Positions 25,343 through 36,903 of a DNA stretch of 64,000 nucleotides are shown here, one piece after another; positions within the stretch are counted from its first letter, which is position 1; each line of letters opens with the position of its first letter. The position numbers and the translations under genes were made by a program. The notes under the pieces were generated by a model, which ran no database searches, was not told the origin of the DNA, and saw only the letters and a list, made by a program, of their open reading frames with translations. This DNA is from Ottelia alismoides (lineage: Eukaryota > Streptophyta > Magnoliopsida > Alismatales > Hydrocharitaceae): contig JAZKJV010003121.1 of NCBI GenBank assembly GCA_037367405.1, positions 496,001-560,000 of the forward strand. The letters run 5' to 3'.

Positions 25343-26055
25343 CAAGATCTATGAGGTTGGAAGTATAATTAATCAAAAGCCAGCTTCACCGTCTGTAATA
25401 TTATTATCTGTCAGAGGGTATATAGGCATAGTTTATGCATTTGTTTAGCAACAAGTTGCAGGTGTGAGTCCACTCTGGTCGGAATTAAGTAGAAGCTATT
25501 CCTTTCTGACTGAGTGGAGTTCATCTCTTGCAAAAAAGAGTATGAGAGTTTGATCTGGTAGTTGAGAATATAATTCAGAAAACATTGGCTTTCTAAAACC
25601 TTCTTTTAAAAAAATAAGGAAACATGCCCATTGTCTCTAATTGAAGTTAAATTAATTAGACAAACTACTCACGTATGGATGAATGAGTATAAAAAATAAA
25701 AGGCCTTTCTTAGTTATACACACACGAAATATATAACCTTAGTCTATTACACCCTCCCCCCACTCTACTAAAGCTATAAGGATAAAGCGGACAAGAACAT
25801 CTTTTGGGAAAGTACAATGTAGTTGTTTCTTAGGGAACGTTTTATCAGCTAATAATATGAATATATATTCTGGATGTAAAAAAATCAATGTCAAATTATA
25901 TAAATAACAGATGCTACATATGGAGTTATGCATGAATGTGCATAATACCCATCATGCAATTCTTAAAATCATTTAACATAATAAAAGTTTGATCAAATGT
26001 TAGACAAATAAATGGTTAGTCCAAGGAACAATCAATGATGCACCTTTTTATCAAT
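25343..26055 (-). other. TNPA intron or untranslated sequence
   Basis: AT-rich stretch between the copia A insertion and the upstream TNPA coding block. No domain was seen. Together with 14421-14640 it formed a continuous TNPA segment before copia A inserted. Confidence 0.45.
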
Positions 26056-26622
26056 TCAGATCTCTACTAAAAGAACAATCAATGATGAAAACTCATATGA
26101 TGAAGAAGGAAATAATTTAAAATATGAGATTCTAACCTTTACTTGTCCAAGAAGATAATTGTCATAACGTCGTTTGAGATATCTCCAATCCTCAAAATCC
26201 AGTGGGCACATTCTTCCATTGCGAGCTACAATACCTAGCCAACTACTCAATATCCCTACAGCTTTCTCAATAGGTTGAGCTAATTCATTGCAGTCCACAA
26301 CAACTTTGTGCCCATCTGGAAAAGACCATAAGTCTCTAGCACAAGTAGCACCTCTTCTCACGCTTATCTTTCCTTGGGAATCTAATAAAAACATATAAAA
26401 AATAGATACCAATTATTCACTTTAAAAGTAATAATAAGGACATGTGTATGAAACTAAAAACTTTAAAAGATAACCTGTTATATGGACATCTTTGTGCATA
26501 TTATCCACAAGATCCGGTATTGCTCCATGCTCATGAACATCTGAAATGCAATAACTAACAGCTTCACCTTGAGCTTCATATACCTGGCATCCTCTGAAGT
26601 TTTTTGTCCTTGACATTGTCAA
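26056..26622 (-). pseudogene. TNPA-like transposase gene, upstream part (Transposase_24 type)
   Basis: 26056-26412 encodes RRGATCARDLWSFPDGHKV, then LAQPIEKAVGILSSWLGIVAR and CPLDFEDWRYL. This is the characteristic start of the plant Transposase_24 domain (RGpT.. pdG..v.f.. GqPiG.. .lg.iaR.. cPl.. .W). 26422-26622 is a separate upstream ORF with no clear domain, probably another exon. The remaining coding blocks are at 13255-14420, beyond copia A. Interrupted by the insertion, so not functional. Confidence 0.72.
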
Positions 26623-27579
26623 TTAGAAGAATCTAAATATACTAACATGCAACTATGTGTTGTAAAACCAAATTATGCAGTTAACTTGTTCAATAACTAA
26701 ATATACTAACAAGTATTCTTGTAGTTTTAAAGCATATCTCCAAAGCCCAAGCTTCAAGCTGACCTGCACTAAGGAATCTCCACCTGTACGTGCCTTCTTA
26801 ATTCAATCATAAACAATGTAAAAAAGTTCGGACATTATCAATTATCCTGCAAACTTGTACAGAAATATATAAAAAATTCCATTCCAGTGAATGCTTCACA
26901 CAAGTTAGCGCTTGCCCAAACATCTCTTAAGTCGATGTACAAAATAGAAACCTCTCTTTTCTCTATAAATCTCCACATGATTTCTCATAGACTCGCATCA
27001 AATGCCTGAGAATAATAGGCATTGTAGTTGGTCGATATCATGGGTTCTCTATTAATATATTCCTAAATTTGAAATGCCTTCAGGAATCTGATTCAATGCC
27101 CCTACCTCATCTACGCCTTCCAACGTGATACAACCCCACCTTGTCATCCCTTTGAAACTCAGAATAGTCTAAGTAATGTTGATGGCCATGTACATGATTC
27201 CTATCAATTATATTTTCAAAATCTAAAGCAAAATCAAGAAACAATTATCCCAAATTTCAGAGTGACAAATCTCTATCAGAAGATGGTGTATTGGAAGGGA
27301 ACAACTCCTTTCTATTTTATGGAGATAAGCATGCACTCCATATTGTTGTACTCCATCTTGTTTTAAGCAAGCATCAATGAAACTCAAGAGAAGTTGCAAA
27401 CCCATATATGTGTTTCAAATCCAGAAGCATATACATATATCTGATAAAATAATAAAATCAAAATAGTGGTGTGTTTGCATGAAGCATTAACCATACAACG
27501 CATAAACCAAACAACATTACGAGACTAAACCACAAAAACTAATAAAATATATAGAAACAAAATAGATGAATCTACTGCA
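26623..27579 (-). other. Region between TNPA and TNP2 remnants, no gene recognised
   Basis: AT-rich; the small ORF 27223-27405 has no recognised domain. It may hold TNPA upstream exons or the TNP2 3' end, as En/Spm-type elements keep both genes close together. Confidence 0.4.
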
Positions 27580-28139
27580 TCAAACATGAAAGTTCTGAAC
27601 ATCGTCTTTATCACTTCGAGGCCATGCAACACAATGATCTAAATCTTCCATCGGCACAATAATAGGTATGCAAGGATTATATGTTATAGCATCTTCATCA
27701 TTGTCATACGGAATTTCCATATCGAAGTCCCTAGGCTTTGTAACAACATCGTGATACCACTCAGTTTCTTTAGGATCTTGCACATAGAATACTTGTATCG
27801 CTTGAGTTGAAATTATGAATGGATCGTCAGATAATGTTGACCTGTGTGAATCAATCTAGAGAAATTCACTAGAATAGAGCCATCTTTTGTCTTCAAACCT
27901 CTATAGGATAAATCCACCAAATCGCAATGGAAAATGACAACCTTGAGATTACCTGAATAATTCATCTCATAAATGTCGGTGAGGGCTCCATAATATGATT
28001 TTTCAGCAACTTGAACCATAAATCCACTATTGTGTGTGCTTCTCATCCTCTCTATAGACTTTGTATGAAATCTAAACCCATTAATATTGAAGGAATTAAA
28101 ACTCCTAACAACATTGTGTGGGCCTCTTGCTATTATCAC
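27580..28139 (-). pseudogene. DUF4216-like domain of the CACTA transposase
   Basis: Two adjoining ORFs (27813-28139 and 27580-27783) read GPHNVVRSFNSFNINGFRF, then YGALTDIYEMNYSG, FHCDLVDL, NFSRLIHTGQ, and after a frame change QDPKETEWYHDVVTKPRD. This matches the C-terminal DUF4216 region found after TNP2 in plant CACTA elements. One frame break separates the halves. Confidence 0.8.
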
Positions 28140-28480
28140 TAGCTCATCGAGATATGAACACTCTCTGATTCAGACACCTAAAAAGATGAAGATGATATTT
28201 TAATAGATAAAAAGATTAACGTAGTAATATGATATAATATTTTAAAATATAGATAATAGTTACCTTTATAGATAGCCACAAAGCAAAACATTCAAGTAGC
28301 CATTGCTTCTCAAATGATTTTGATTAGGATGATATGCCCCGCGTTTTTAGGTCAAGAAGTCACTTAACCAATTACAAGTTACACACTTGTTATTATCAAA
28401 TTCAAAAAATCATGATGTTTGATTGAGTATACATGCATTTATTGACTAAATAAATTATTATACATACCTTCGAAATGAAT

Positions 28481-29291
28481 CAATCTTTTCATGATGAAGA
28501 AGCACATAACGGTGTCCTTGAGCAAATGATTTTTCATCAAGAACCATGGCAGTGGTCTTACCAAGAACTTGACCACCTCTCTCAAATAGATAGCCAACTA
28601 AGTCTTCAACTTTTTCATTATTACGAGATTATCGATTGAATCTTGTCTCTACATCAACAAAGTACCTCGATACAAAGGTCAAGCATTCATCAGCTATGTA
28701 CCCCTCAATAATAGAACCTTCTGGGTAAGCTTTATTTCTAACATGAGACTTCAAGCGACACAATAGTCTATTAAAGGGGTCACTAAATCCATAATGAATG
28801 AGCATACACGATATAAATTATATACACAGACTTATGTAATTGATGAAGTTTATAAATGTAATGCATATCTTTCTATTGGATACATCCATCTATAAGCCAC
28901 AAGACCTCCCAGCTTAACCTCATCAACTAAATAAATTATCAGATGAACCATTATTATAAAAAAAACTTGGTGGAAATATCTTCTCCATTTTACGTAATGT
29001 GAGAAGAATACATGATTGGAGATGATCGAGTTCAGTAGTGTCCACTGTCCTTACACATAATAACTTAAAAAAATTGGACAATTCAGAAATGATGGCTACA
29101 ATTGACTTTGACATGGAAGCTCGTAAGGCAATAGGAAGAATATCTTGCATGAGAATGTGGGCATCATGACTCTTAAGGTTGACGAGTTTTCTTTCTTTCA
29201 AACTTACACATCTTGAAATATTTGAAGCATAACCATCATGAACCTTGAGATTTTTCAAAACTGTTAAGGACTGATTTTTTTTCTTTTGCAT
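28481..29291 (-). pseudogene. DUF4218-like domain of the CACTA transposase
   Basis: 28923-29291 carries KSHDAHILMQDILPIALRA and ELDHLQSCILLTLRKMEKIF, typical of DUF4218. The continuation at 28481-28740 shows EGYIADECLTFVSRYF, VETRFNR plus stop, then HRYVLLHHEKI. An in-frame TAA near 28630 and an intron-like gap interrupt it. Confidence 0.75.
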
Positions 29292-31307
29292 TCATTATAA
29301 AGCAAGTTGCGGGTAGATATAATTATCATTTACTACCACTAAATGGATATCCTTCCTTATCCCCATTTGTTGTAAGTCGAGACGTGCTTTCAAATTATCC
29401 TTGCTTTTTCCAGTAATATCCATCATTGTCTCAATCACATTATCAAAAATATTTTTCTATATGCATTACATCTAAACTTTGACGAACGAGATTATATTTC
29501 CAATAAGGAAGATTAAAAAGATGCTTCTTTTTTCTAAAGATTCATGAGTTACTTTATCACTTGCTCTTCATCGTCACCGTCACCAACCAAGTCATCTGCA
29601 TTCTCAAATAAGCGATCTTGAGATGTTACTTGAGCATCTACTTGCATGACCATATCTCTTTGACGCTTCTTATGTGTAGTGGATGTTTTCCCGTAATTGA
29701 ATTTAAGTTTGCGCAATTGCCTTTAAATCTCAACTCCAGATATGGTTATTGGAGATGAATTTAACTCTTGTGTACCATCAAATTGCTCCTTTTGTAATAA
29801 AAAAATGGTAGTGTGGTTCTAATCATCGATGAGCATGCATGTAACAAAATTTTCCACCATGGGTCAACCATTGAGAATGAGTGTCTCCCATACAGTAGGG
29901 ACATGCATATCGACCCTTTGTACTCCAACCACTTAAATTTTCAAGAGGAGGAAAATCATTATTTGTCCAAAGAAGGGCTCCCCTTAGTTTGAAATATTAT
30001 TTTCATGAGCATCAAAGGCATCAATGCCTTCCCATAACTCATTCAACTCATTAATTAATGGTTGAAAGTAGACATCAATATCATTTCCTGGGCCCTTTTC
30101 CCTGGAATAATCATAGAAAGAAGTATTGATGATTGTTTCAGGAAAACCCATGGTTCCATGTTATATAAAACCAAAAAAATGGTCAAGTGTTGTATGATAT
30201 GCTCATTGATCTATACGGGTTAAAGCCATCACTAGATAATGCAAATCCTAAATTACGACATCAGAAGAATTAGATATCGAGCATCAAAGATTCTCCATGC
30301 CAATCCATCAGCCACATGTCTAATTTTCCCATCCTTTATTCGCCCCTCAACATGCCATCTCATAGAATATGCAGTTTTCGATGAACGAAAAAGCCTTTGA
30401 AGACGTGGTTTCAAAGGAAAGTATCACAATATTTTAGATGGTATTTTCTTAATTTTCAAATCATCTTTGTGAACATTACCAATTTCACCATTACAAACAT
30501 TACATTTGTCAAGCTTTTCAAGTTTGTCTCCATGAAATAGTATACAATCGTTCGGACAAGCATGAATTTTTTCATAACCAAGGCCTAGTTCTCCAATAAG
30601 TTTCTTTGCTTCATAATAAGTAGATGGATTTGAAGCTCCCTCTTTCAACAATTCAAACAACATGTTAAGGCTCTTAGCCGACCAACCACTCAAACACTTA
30701 ATTTGATATAATCTCAATATGAATGAAATCTTAGAGAAGTTCTTGCACCCTGGATAGAGTTCCACATCCCCAACTTGTAACATGGTATGTAGTCCAGAAG
30801 AGATGTTATCACCTTGAGTAGAAGACTCACCATGGTTGTCATTAGTTTGATGTCCATGTTCAAATTCAAAAGTGTTTTCCACATCATCATCATTATCATT
30901 CATGTCATTCAATGTCTTATCACCTCTACTATTCATATCTCTTAATTCAAGACTAACCGCATCATCAAGTAATCCTCTCATATTCATTTGTCCCACAAGT
31001 CCAGAGGAAGGACCACTTGGAAGTTCACAGTATCCAAATGAACTTCCATCAACTAGTAGATTATGATCTCCATGTGGCTGTGTAGATGAATTCTCTTCAA
31101 CAGAAGGATCAAGTTCTCCATTAAAATCTCATTGTGAATAGTTTGACAATATTCTAAAACGAAGTAAATGGAAATGAGCATCTTCTGTTTCAACAATTTC
31201 ATATTAAAGCATCTCGTACAAGGACAATAAAATTTATCTCCTTTAAGACCTTTCCCATGGCATACAAAATAAATTGTGAACTCCCAATTTGAATTCATCA
31301 CTTCCAA

Positions 31308-33186
31308 TTGGTTTTCTCATCCAACTTTTATCCATTTCCTAATACAATACCTTGGTATAGATACCTAAGATCAATAAATTTACAATATTTTAGAGTTCAT
31401 AAATATAATTGTATTAACAACTAGCTATGTATTAACAACATAAATATATACAACAAAAGATAAAATATTTGCAAAATGTGTATAAATATACGTTAACATT
31501 TAAAAACCAAGAGTTAAGATGCAGAGTGCTAAGATGTGTATTAATATGCATCACTTTACTGTGTATAGTAGAATATTAACATTCCACATATGAATGGGCG
31601 TGATTGTGAAAAAAAATTATAGAGTTATACATGTAATGATGTAAATACGCAGAATGTCGAGGTGTGTTTGAGAGAGAACACTAAGACATTTGTGTAACTT
31701 TTATTATTTATATGAAACAAATTTGCAAAAATCTAAATGAGGTGTTGAGCCATTGTTGAAATCTTATTTAATGAAATCTCTACTATGAGAACAATTCAAG
31801 AATTCGCTAATGTAGATATTTGTATTATAGGTACGACTTCTCGTTGTAGATGAATACAATCCTTCAATAGAAAGGGACACATGGACAAACTTATAAAAAA
31901 TAATCACATATAGAGAACAACAAATAACTATTACAATTGCAACACAAGAACAATTACTGAGAATCTAAAAATTATATATGATTGCCAATAAAGAACTAAT
32001 GCTAATAAAGAAAACGATCGAAATGGAGAAGATTCCATACGAAAATTTAAAACAAAGCCCATTAAGAGATTAAGATTAAAAGAACATAGTAAATAAAATA
32101 AAAAGAACAAAGATTACCTGGAACTTACAAAGTTAGGGATTAAACCACCAAATATGACTTCAGAAACACCCAGTGAAGCACAGATTGTCGGTATACCTGA
32201 AATTAGCATAACACCCATCTTCTAAAGCAAACTGAAAGCATGATTCATATTGATAGAACAATAATTTTCTCCTCTTATTAGGACGTAATAAGCCAGAATG
32301 GAACAAATAGGAATGGGAACAATTGCGATGTCCTCATTTCAGAGATGAGAAACATGAAGCTAAGAACTCCGCTCAAGCACAATTATCAAAGGGGACTTGA
32401 AGCTTTCCTGTTTGGGTTTAAGAACTAAATAATAAGTTCTAGTACTTAGCTGAGGATGATATGGGAGTCCAAAATAGAGATTCATAGCATTGATAATAAA
32501 TTTCTTATCTATGAAGTAATAGTGATGGTAGCTATTGTAAGTGCCCTCATAGCAATTCATCTTTTTCTGAGATGTCAAAGTGTGGAAACTATATATCTAT
32601 AACTGCACTTCATTGTAGAATAAGTAAAATGATCCCTGGGAACAAGGTAATACACTTGTTACCCGAATATATGTCAACAAATGCATCTATGACTAGAACA
32701 TATGGTTATCTTCTCACGTTGGTCAATTAAAATAAACAATGAACTACTCCAGCACAAAAAAACCATTTAAAAACATACTTAACATGTCCTACGCAGTAGT
32801 ACAGAACATGTAATGCATACTTATATGTTCATGTACATTAGTCTCAAAATAAACAAATCTATTTAATATGAACATGTTAAGCCATGATATATACAGATCT
32901 TGTTTTCCTTTTCTAAAAAATGATTTCATTTGTGCTCCCATTCACGTTCGTCTATGCTTAAAGATTATGGATCTTATGAAATTTTTGGATCTTATCAAAT
33001 ACCTTGCACCAATTGGTTTTTGATCATAGTAGACAACAAATCAATGTCTATATATATAATAGGACGTGGTTCAACACCTGTCACAACATGTTGAACAGAA
33101 TTGAAAGTGGATTTCTGAATCAGATTTGGCAAATCATCACTTAAGCTTCAACGTCGAGATATCTCCTAACTAATCCATGGTAGATC
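31308..33186 (-). other. CACTA 5' region upstream of the TNP2 remnant
   Basis: AT-rich sequence up to the hAT-1 insertion, continuing at 60142-61084 on the other side of the nest. No domain is visible; ORF 32360-32578 is unremarkable. The transposon promoter and first exons would be expected here. Confidence 0.45.
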
Positions 33187-33470
33187 CAGTGTTCACAAAA
33201 GCGACCTATGCGGCTGCATATGCGTATGCAGTGCCCTCAGCGCACCGCTTTCCTGAAGCCCCCATTATACGCCATGTGCGCTTATGTGGGTCGCATATGC
33301 GAGTTGTGCAGCCGCATATGCAGTCTGTGCGGTCGCATTTATTTTTTAATTTTTAAATTTATGCCACGTTTTTATTATGTTATTTGTGTCATGTTTTTCC
33401 TTACTTTTGCATGTATGCTGATAATTAGTTATAGGTGTCAATTTAATTGTGCTGATAATTATGTGTGGGT
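33187..33470. repeat. hAT-1 left end with GCATATGC repeats
   Basis: From 33208 to about 33345 the motif GCATATGC or a one-base variant occurs several times in both orientations, and the block CCGCTTTCCTGAA near 33245 recurs at 60126-60137. Such short subterminal repeats are typical transposase-binding regions of hAT elements. Confidence 0.6.
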
Positions 33471-33943
33471 TGATGCGCCGTGGAACCCAAGTATAGGGTA
33501 GGATTTTTAATTAATTATAGGCGTCAATTTTATTTACATTTATTTAAGTTGTCGTGTCTTTAATTAAATAAACGAGATCGCGTGTGATCTCCCATAATTA
33601 GTTATAGATTTGATTTTCAAATTTAGTCGGTTAATTAGTTAGAGCCTATTTAGGATAATTAGTTGTCAATTTAAATTAGTTTCCTATTTTTGTAATCTCA
33701 TCCCTCCTATATAAAGGGATGAGGGCCCATTGTTTTTAGTCAGTTGAAGTCAATGAAAATTTGAGATCTTTATCTCCTTTCCCCTCTCCCTCTCTCCCCA
33801 CGCGTGTTCTTCGCGCTTCTTTTCCCTCAACCCCGCGCATCCGGCGTGTCTTCTTTTCTCAACCCCTCCATTTTATCCACCAAAAATCCACCGTTCAATT
33901 TCTTTCAATCTTCGCCGTCGACGCTAAAATCCAATTTGCATCA
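33471..33943 (+). repeat. 5' LTR of element E
   Basis: It aligns throughout with 59101-59576, with many substitutions and a few small indels. A TATA-like CTATATAAAGG lies at 33707-33717 and is repeated at 59341-59351 in the partner LTR. Confidence 0.85.
33707..33717 (+). promoter_or_regulatory. TATA box in element E LTR
   Basis: CTATATAAAGG, conserved in both LTRs and followed by GATGAGGG. It is well placed for a start of the element RNA in the LTR. Confidence 0.65.
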
Positions 33944-33945
33944 TT

Positions 33946-33957
33946 TGGTATCAGAGC
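33946..33957 (+). promoter_or_regulatory. Primer-binding site of element E (initiator Met tRNA)
   Basis: TGGTATCAGAGC is complementary to the 3' end of plant initiator Met tRNA. It lies two bases after the LTR end, and an ATG follows immediately at 33958. Confidence 0.85.
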
Positions 33958-34109
33958 ATGGCATCTAGATCGTCCTCACGATCTGACGATCCGTCCAGAC
34001 GTTCTCACGGAAAATTCAATAGATCTCGCTCCAATGACCGTACATGGCGTGCCAAGGTTAGACAAACATTATCAAATATGAGCCAAATTTGTGCTGATAT
34101 GCAAGTTAT
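33958..34109 (+). pseudogene. Element E ORF, upstream part (basic Ser/Arg-rich)
   Basis: The frame starts at the ATG touching the primer site and reads MASRSSSRSDDPSRRSHGKF, then a TWRAKVRQTLSNMSQI segment. Copia B interrupts it at 34110 and the reading continues from 57986. It looks like the start of a small gag-like protein, but I recognise no domain. Confidence 0.5.
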
Positions 34110-34623
34110 TGTTAGCAATGTGAGCCCCGGGCGAACCATTTCTACAATAAATGTTATTGTAATGAATAAATTATCAATGAAAGTTATTGATTATTTTTCA
34201 CTCCTTTTCTGAGATTAATGAATGAATGCACTATAGGGTCCCTCTGTACAATAAGGGTTATGTACCATGGCCAACTTGATGATCATATAGCTGTTGATTC
34301 ATTGGATGGATCATAGAGGCTGATGCTTGGATGAATATCTAAGGAGTTAGATAGAGGACTCATCAAGCATCATCAAATGATCATTAAGTGATGATCTTCA
34401 GTCTGAGTAGGAGATGACAATCCTATCTCATATGACTGATATCAGACTGACCTCTTGATGCAGGTCCTCTGCATAGGAATAGTGATTCAGAGGTGTCAGG
34501 TTAGTTGAGTCAATGGGTTGACTTGACGAGATCGAGATAACCAAAGACCTACGTTGAATACTGTTACAACATAGCATGCATCCTCTGACTAGAGACAGAT
34601 GTGTTGCTATATGTCTGAGTATG
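34110..34623 (+). repeat. Copia B 5' LTR, first part
   Basis: It starts TGTTAGCAATGTGAGCC and matches the start of the 3' LTR at 55495. It ends at GTATG, where element C inserted; the LTR resumes at 47835 with the duplicated GTATG. Confidence 0.92.
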
Positions 34624-35975
34624 TGTTGAACCGGAAAATAGAGGGTCGTACGGTTTCACAAGGCGAAACCGCAGTCGATGCGGTGACCGCTCGAAATCCC
34701 GATTCAAACAACAATTAACCCACCACAATTAAATCAAACAATGAATGTAAATGTGCGGAGTTAAAATTTATTATAACTCTACAACAAAGATGTGTATAGG
34801 TGCAAGTATTGTAGAGGTCGAACACAGGGAGAAGACAAGTAGAACGGGGCACAAGTGCTCAAAAATGTGTGTGAAAGTGATCAAAGGCCTATTATGCTAT
34901 TTTTTGTGGGTTTTTAATTTTTATATTTTTGTATTTTGATTTTTACTTTACAGATTTTGTATTTTCTTTTTGTATTTTATATTTTTCTATTTTCTTTTTC
35001 AATATTGGAAAATAAAGACAAGGTAATAGAAGACAAGCTAAGGTATTTATATAAATAGATAAAAATGTTCAAAAATTAGAAAATAAAGTCTTTTTGGTCT
35101 TTTTATACTTTTTTACTGTTTTTGTGATTTTTGGGTAATTTTTAAAATGTTTTTGGTATTTTTAATTATCAAAATAAAGAAAACAGTGGTAAAAAACAAG
35201 GCTGAAACTTAAAATGGAGAAATAAAATATCAAACAGTAACAAAAATTCTCCAAATTAATTTTCACCTAAAGATAATCAAACAAAGAAAATTCAGAAAAA
35301 GAAAACACTATTTTTGGATTTTTTATGAATTTTATAAATTTTTATGAAGGTTTTTAGAATTTTGCAATTTTTAGGTGTTTGGTTTTATATTTTTTAATGA
35401 TTTTTGGCTGGGAGTTAAAACTAACTAAAAGACACAAAATATATTTTTTTGGGATTTTTCTGAGGTGTTTTTATATTTTTTAGTGATTTTCTAATGCAAA
35501 CAGTGCTGAAAATGGCTATTTTTGATTTTTAATAAATAATAAAATGCAATAATTACGAAAAATAAAAATATGGTGATGAACTACTATGCAACAGATATCT
35601 AAATTAATTTTTGTAGAGTTTTTTAGGGCTTCATAGATGCATGCATAAAATACAAGAAACAAAAAGAAAAGGTATGCGGCCAGGGGCGTTTGTGTAATAA
35701 ATAGAAAGTTGGGGGCCTAAGCGCAAAATGTTCACAAATATATGTACTGCAATTTACTTTTAAGGACTAACAATCAATCACAGAACGCGCAAGGCTATCA
35801 ACGCAAAAATCCCAGGGTGCGCGTGACTTGCACACGCACCTGGAAGGGGTATAAGCGTAATTGCAGAAAATCCAAAGGGCTACAATGCAAAAATGCTAAA
35901 ACTCTTATACTGCAAATGAATGTTTGGATATTGAACTTTTAATACGCCAACTCCCCGGGGGTTCCCTTCAAAAAC

Positions 35976-36008
35976 GCCAAGTCACGTGCGCGGAGCACGT
36001 GACCTGGC
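35976..36008. promoter_or_regulatory. G-box palindrome in the element C LTR
   Basis: GTCACGTGC and GCACGTGAC face each other across GCGGA (35981-36003), giving two CACGTG cores in a perfect 9-bp inverted repeat. Adding the outer CGCCA/TGGCG pair extends the arms with one mismatch. The same element is at 45576-45608 in the other LTR. CACGTG is the plant G-box bound by bZIP and bHLH factors; regulation by it is inference. Confidence 0.55.
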
Positions 36009-36228
36009 GGGGGTCAAAATGGGAATAGCACAAAACTGGGGGGGCAATGTTGCAAATATTACAAAAATTCTATAACAGCAGACGAAAGCTTAAGGATGTT
36101 CTGAGCATTACACAAAAACGTGGGGGGTTTGGATGCAAAACCCCCCACTAATCCACGTGGCAGCCCGGATGCAAAGGAGTGAGATGAGATCAACGGCTGG
36201 GCTGCTCCAGTCGATCGGACGGTGGGGA

Positions 36229-36903
36229 TCAAAAGGGGAAGGGCAGTATCAACGGCAGCTGGGCGCGTGTCCCTTCCCCCTTCGTTCCTGCGCAGGAGCG
36301 GCTGGGTGGCGGCTGTAGCGTGCGGCGGCGCGTGGGAGGCTCCTCCGGCGAGCTCGAAGCTCTCTCCAGAGGGGTCGGCGGCGGCCCGGGCACCTGCAAG
36401 GAAATCGCCACAATGAAATGGGAGTCCTGGGGGTTCAAACAAGCGGTGATGGGTTGACGGGAACGTCGAGCTGCGGTTTCGTCGGAGCGGAGCTCCGACG
36501 AGCTTTGAGGAGCGGAGGTGGAGCGAAAACTCAAGGGAATATATAAGAAAATACCAAAGGACTCAGCAGAAACTATAAGTAACACAAAAAGGAACAAAAA
36601 CACCTCGAGTTGGTCGGTGACCAACGAGATAAGGGACCTCGACGGCGGCTCCGCCGGAGGTGGATGGAGCGCCTCCACGGCCCCCGCGCGACCCTCCTGG
36701 TTGGTTGGAGGCGGCCCTGTCACGGCCTCCGTCCGGAACTCAAGAAGAGAGGGGTTGCTAGGTCCAAAGAAGGGTTCAAAGTTCAAATGGGGCTTTTGGG
36801 GGTTATTTGAAAAGATGGTGGACGGGGCACATTGATCGAGGTGCAACGGGAAGAGCAGTGGTGCTCTCCCCGAAAAAATCCTAGGGCGAGGTAGATGGAT
36901 CAT
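36229..36903 (-). other. 224-codon open frame inside the element C LTR, doubtful
   Basis: This ORF is open in sense orientation in both LTR copies (the other at 45829-46503). The two differ by one residue here. It begins MIHLPRPRIFSGRAPLLF and is rich in Pro, Ser and Arg, with a hydrophobic stretch LFLFVLLIV. The LTR of D has no matching frame, and GC-rich plant LTRs often carry chance ORFs. I do not treat it as a gene; only recent identity keeps both copies open. Confidence 0.2.

Larger units (their letters stand above)
27580..31307 (-). pseudogene. TNP2/TNPD-type CACTA transposase, broken
   Basis: Four domains appear on the minus strand in the normal order of plant CACTA transposases. (1) 31053-31307: Transpos_assoc-like, with a FYCPCTRCFN cysteine motif. 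(2) 30424-30996 and on to about 29780: Transposase_21 (TNP2) with WSAKSLNMLFELL, ACPNDCILF and CNVC, then MRWHVEGR, the DIDVYFQPLINELNELW block, and LSGWSTKGRYACPYC near 29900. (3) 28481-29291: DUF4218 with LPIALRASM, then EGYIADECLTFVSRYF. (4) 27580-28139: DUF4216-like, with ILVNFSRLIHTGQ and QDPKETEWYHDV. In-frame stops near 28630, 29990, 30160 and 30270 and frame changes between blocks make it a pseudogene. The family cuts at element ends to move CACTA elements. Confidence 0.85.
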
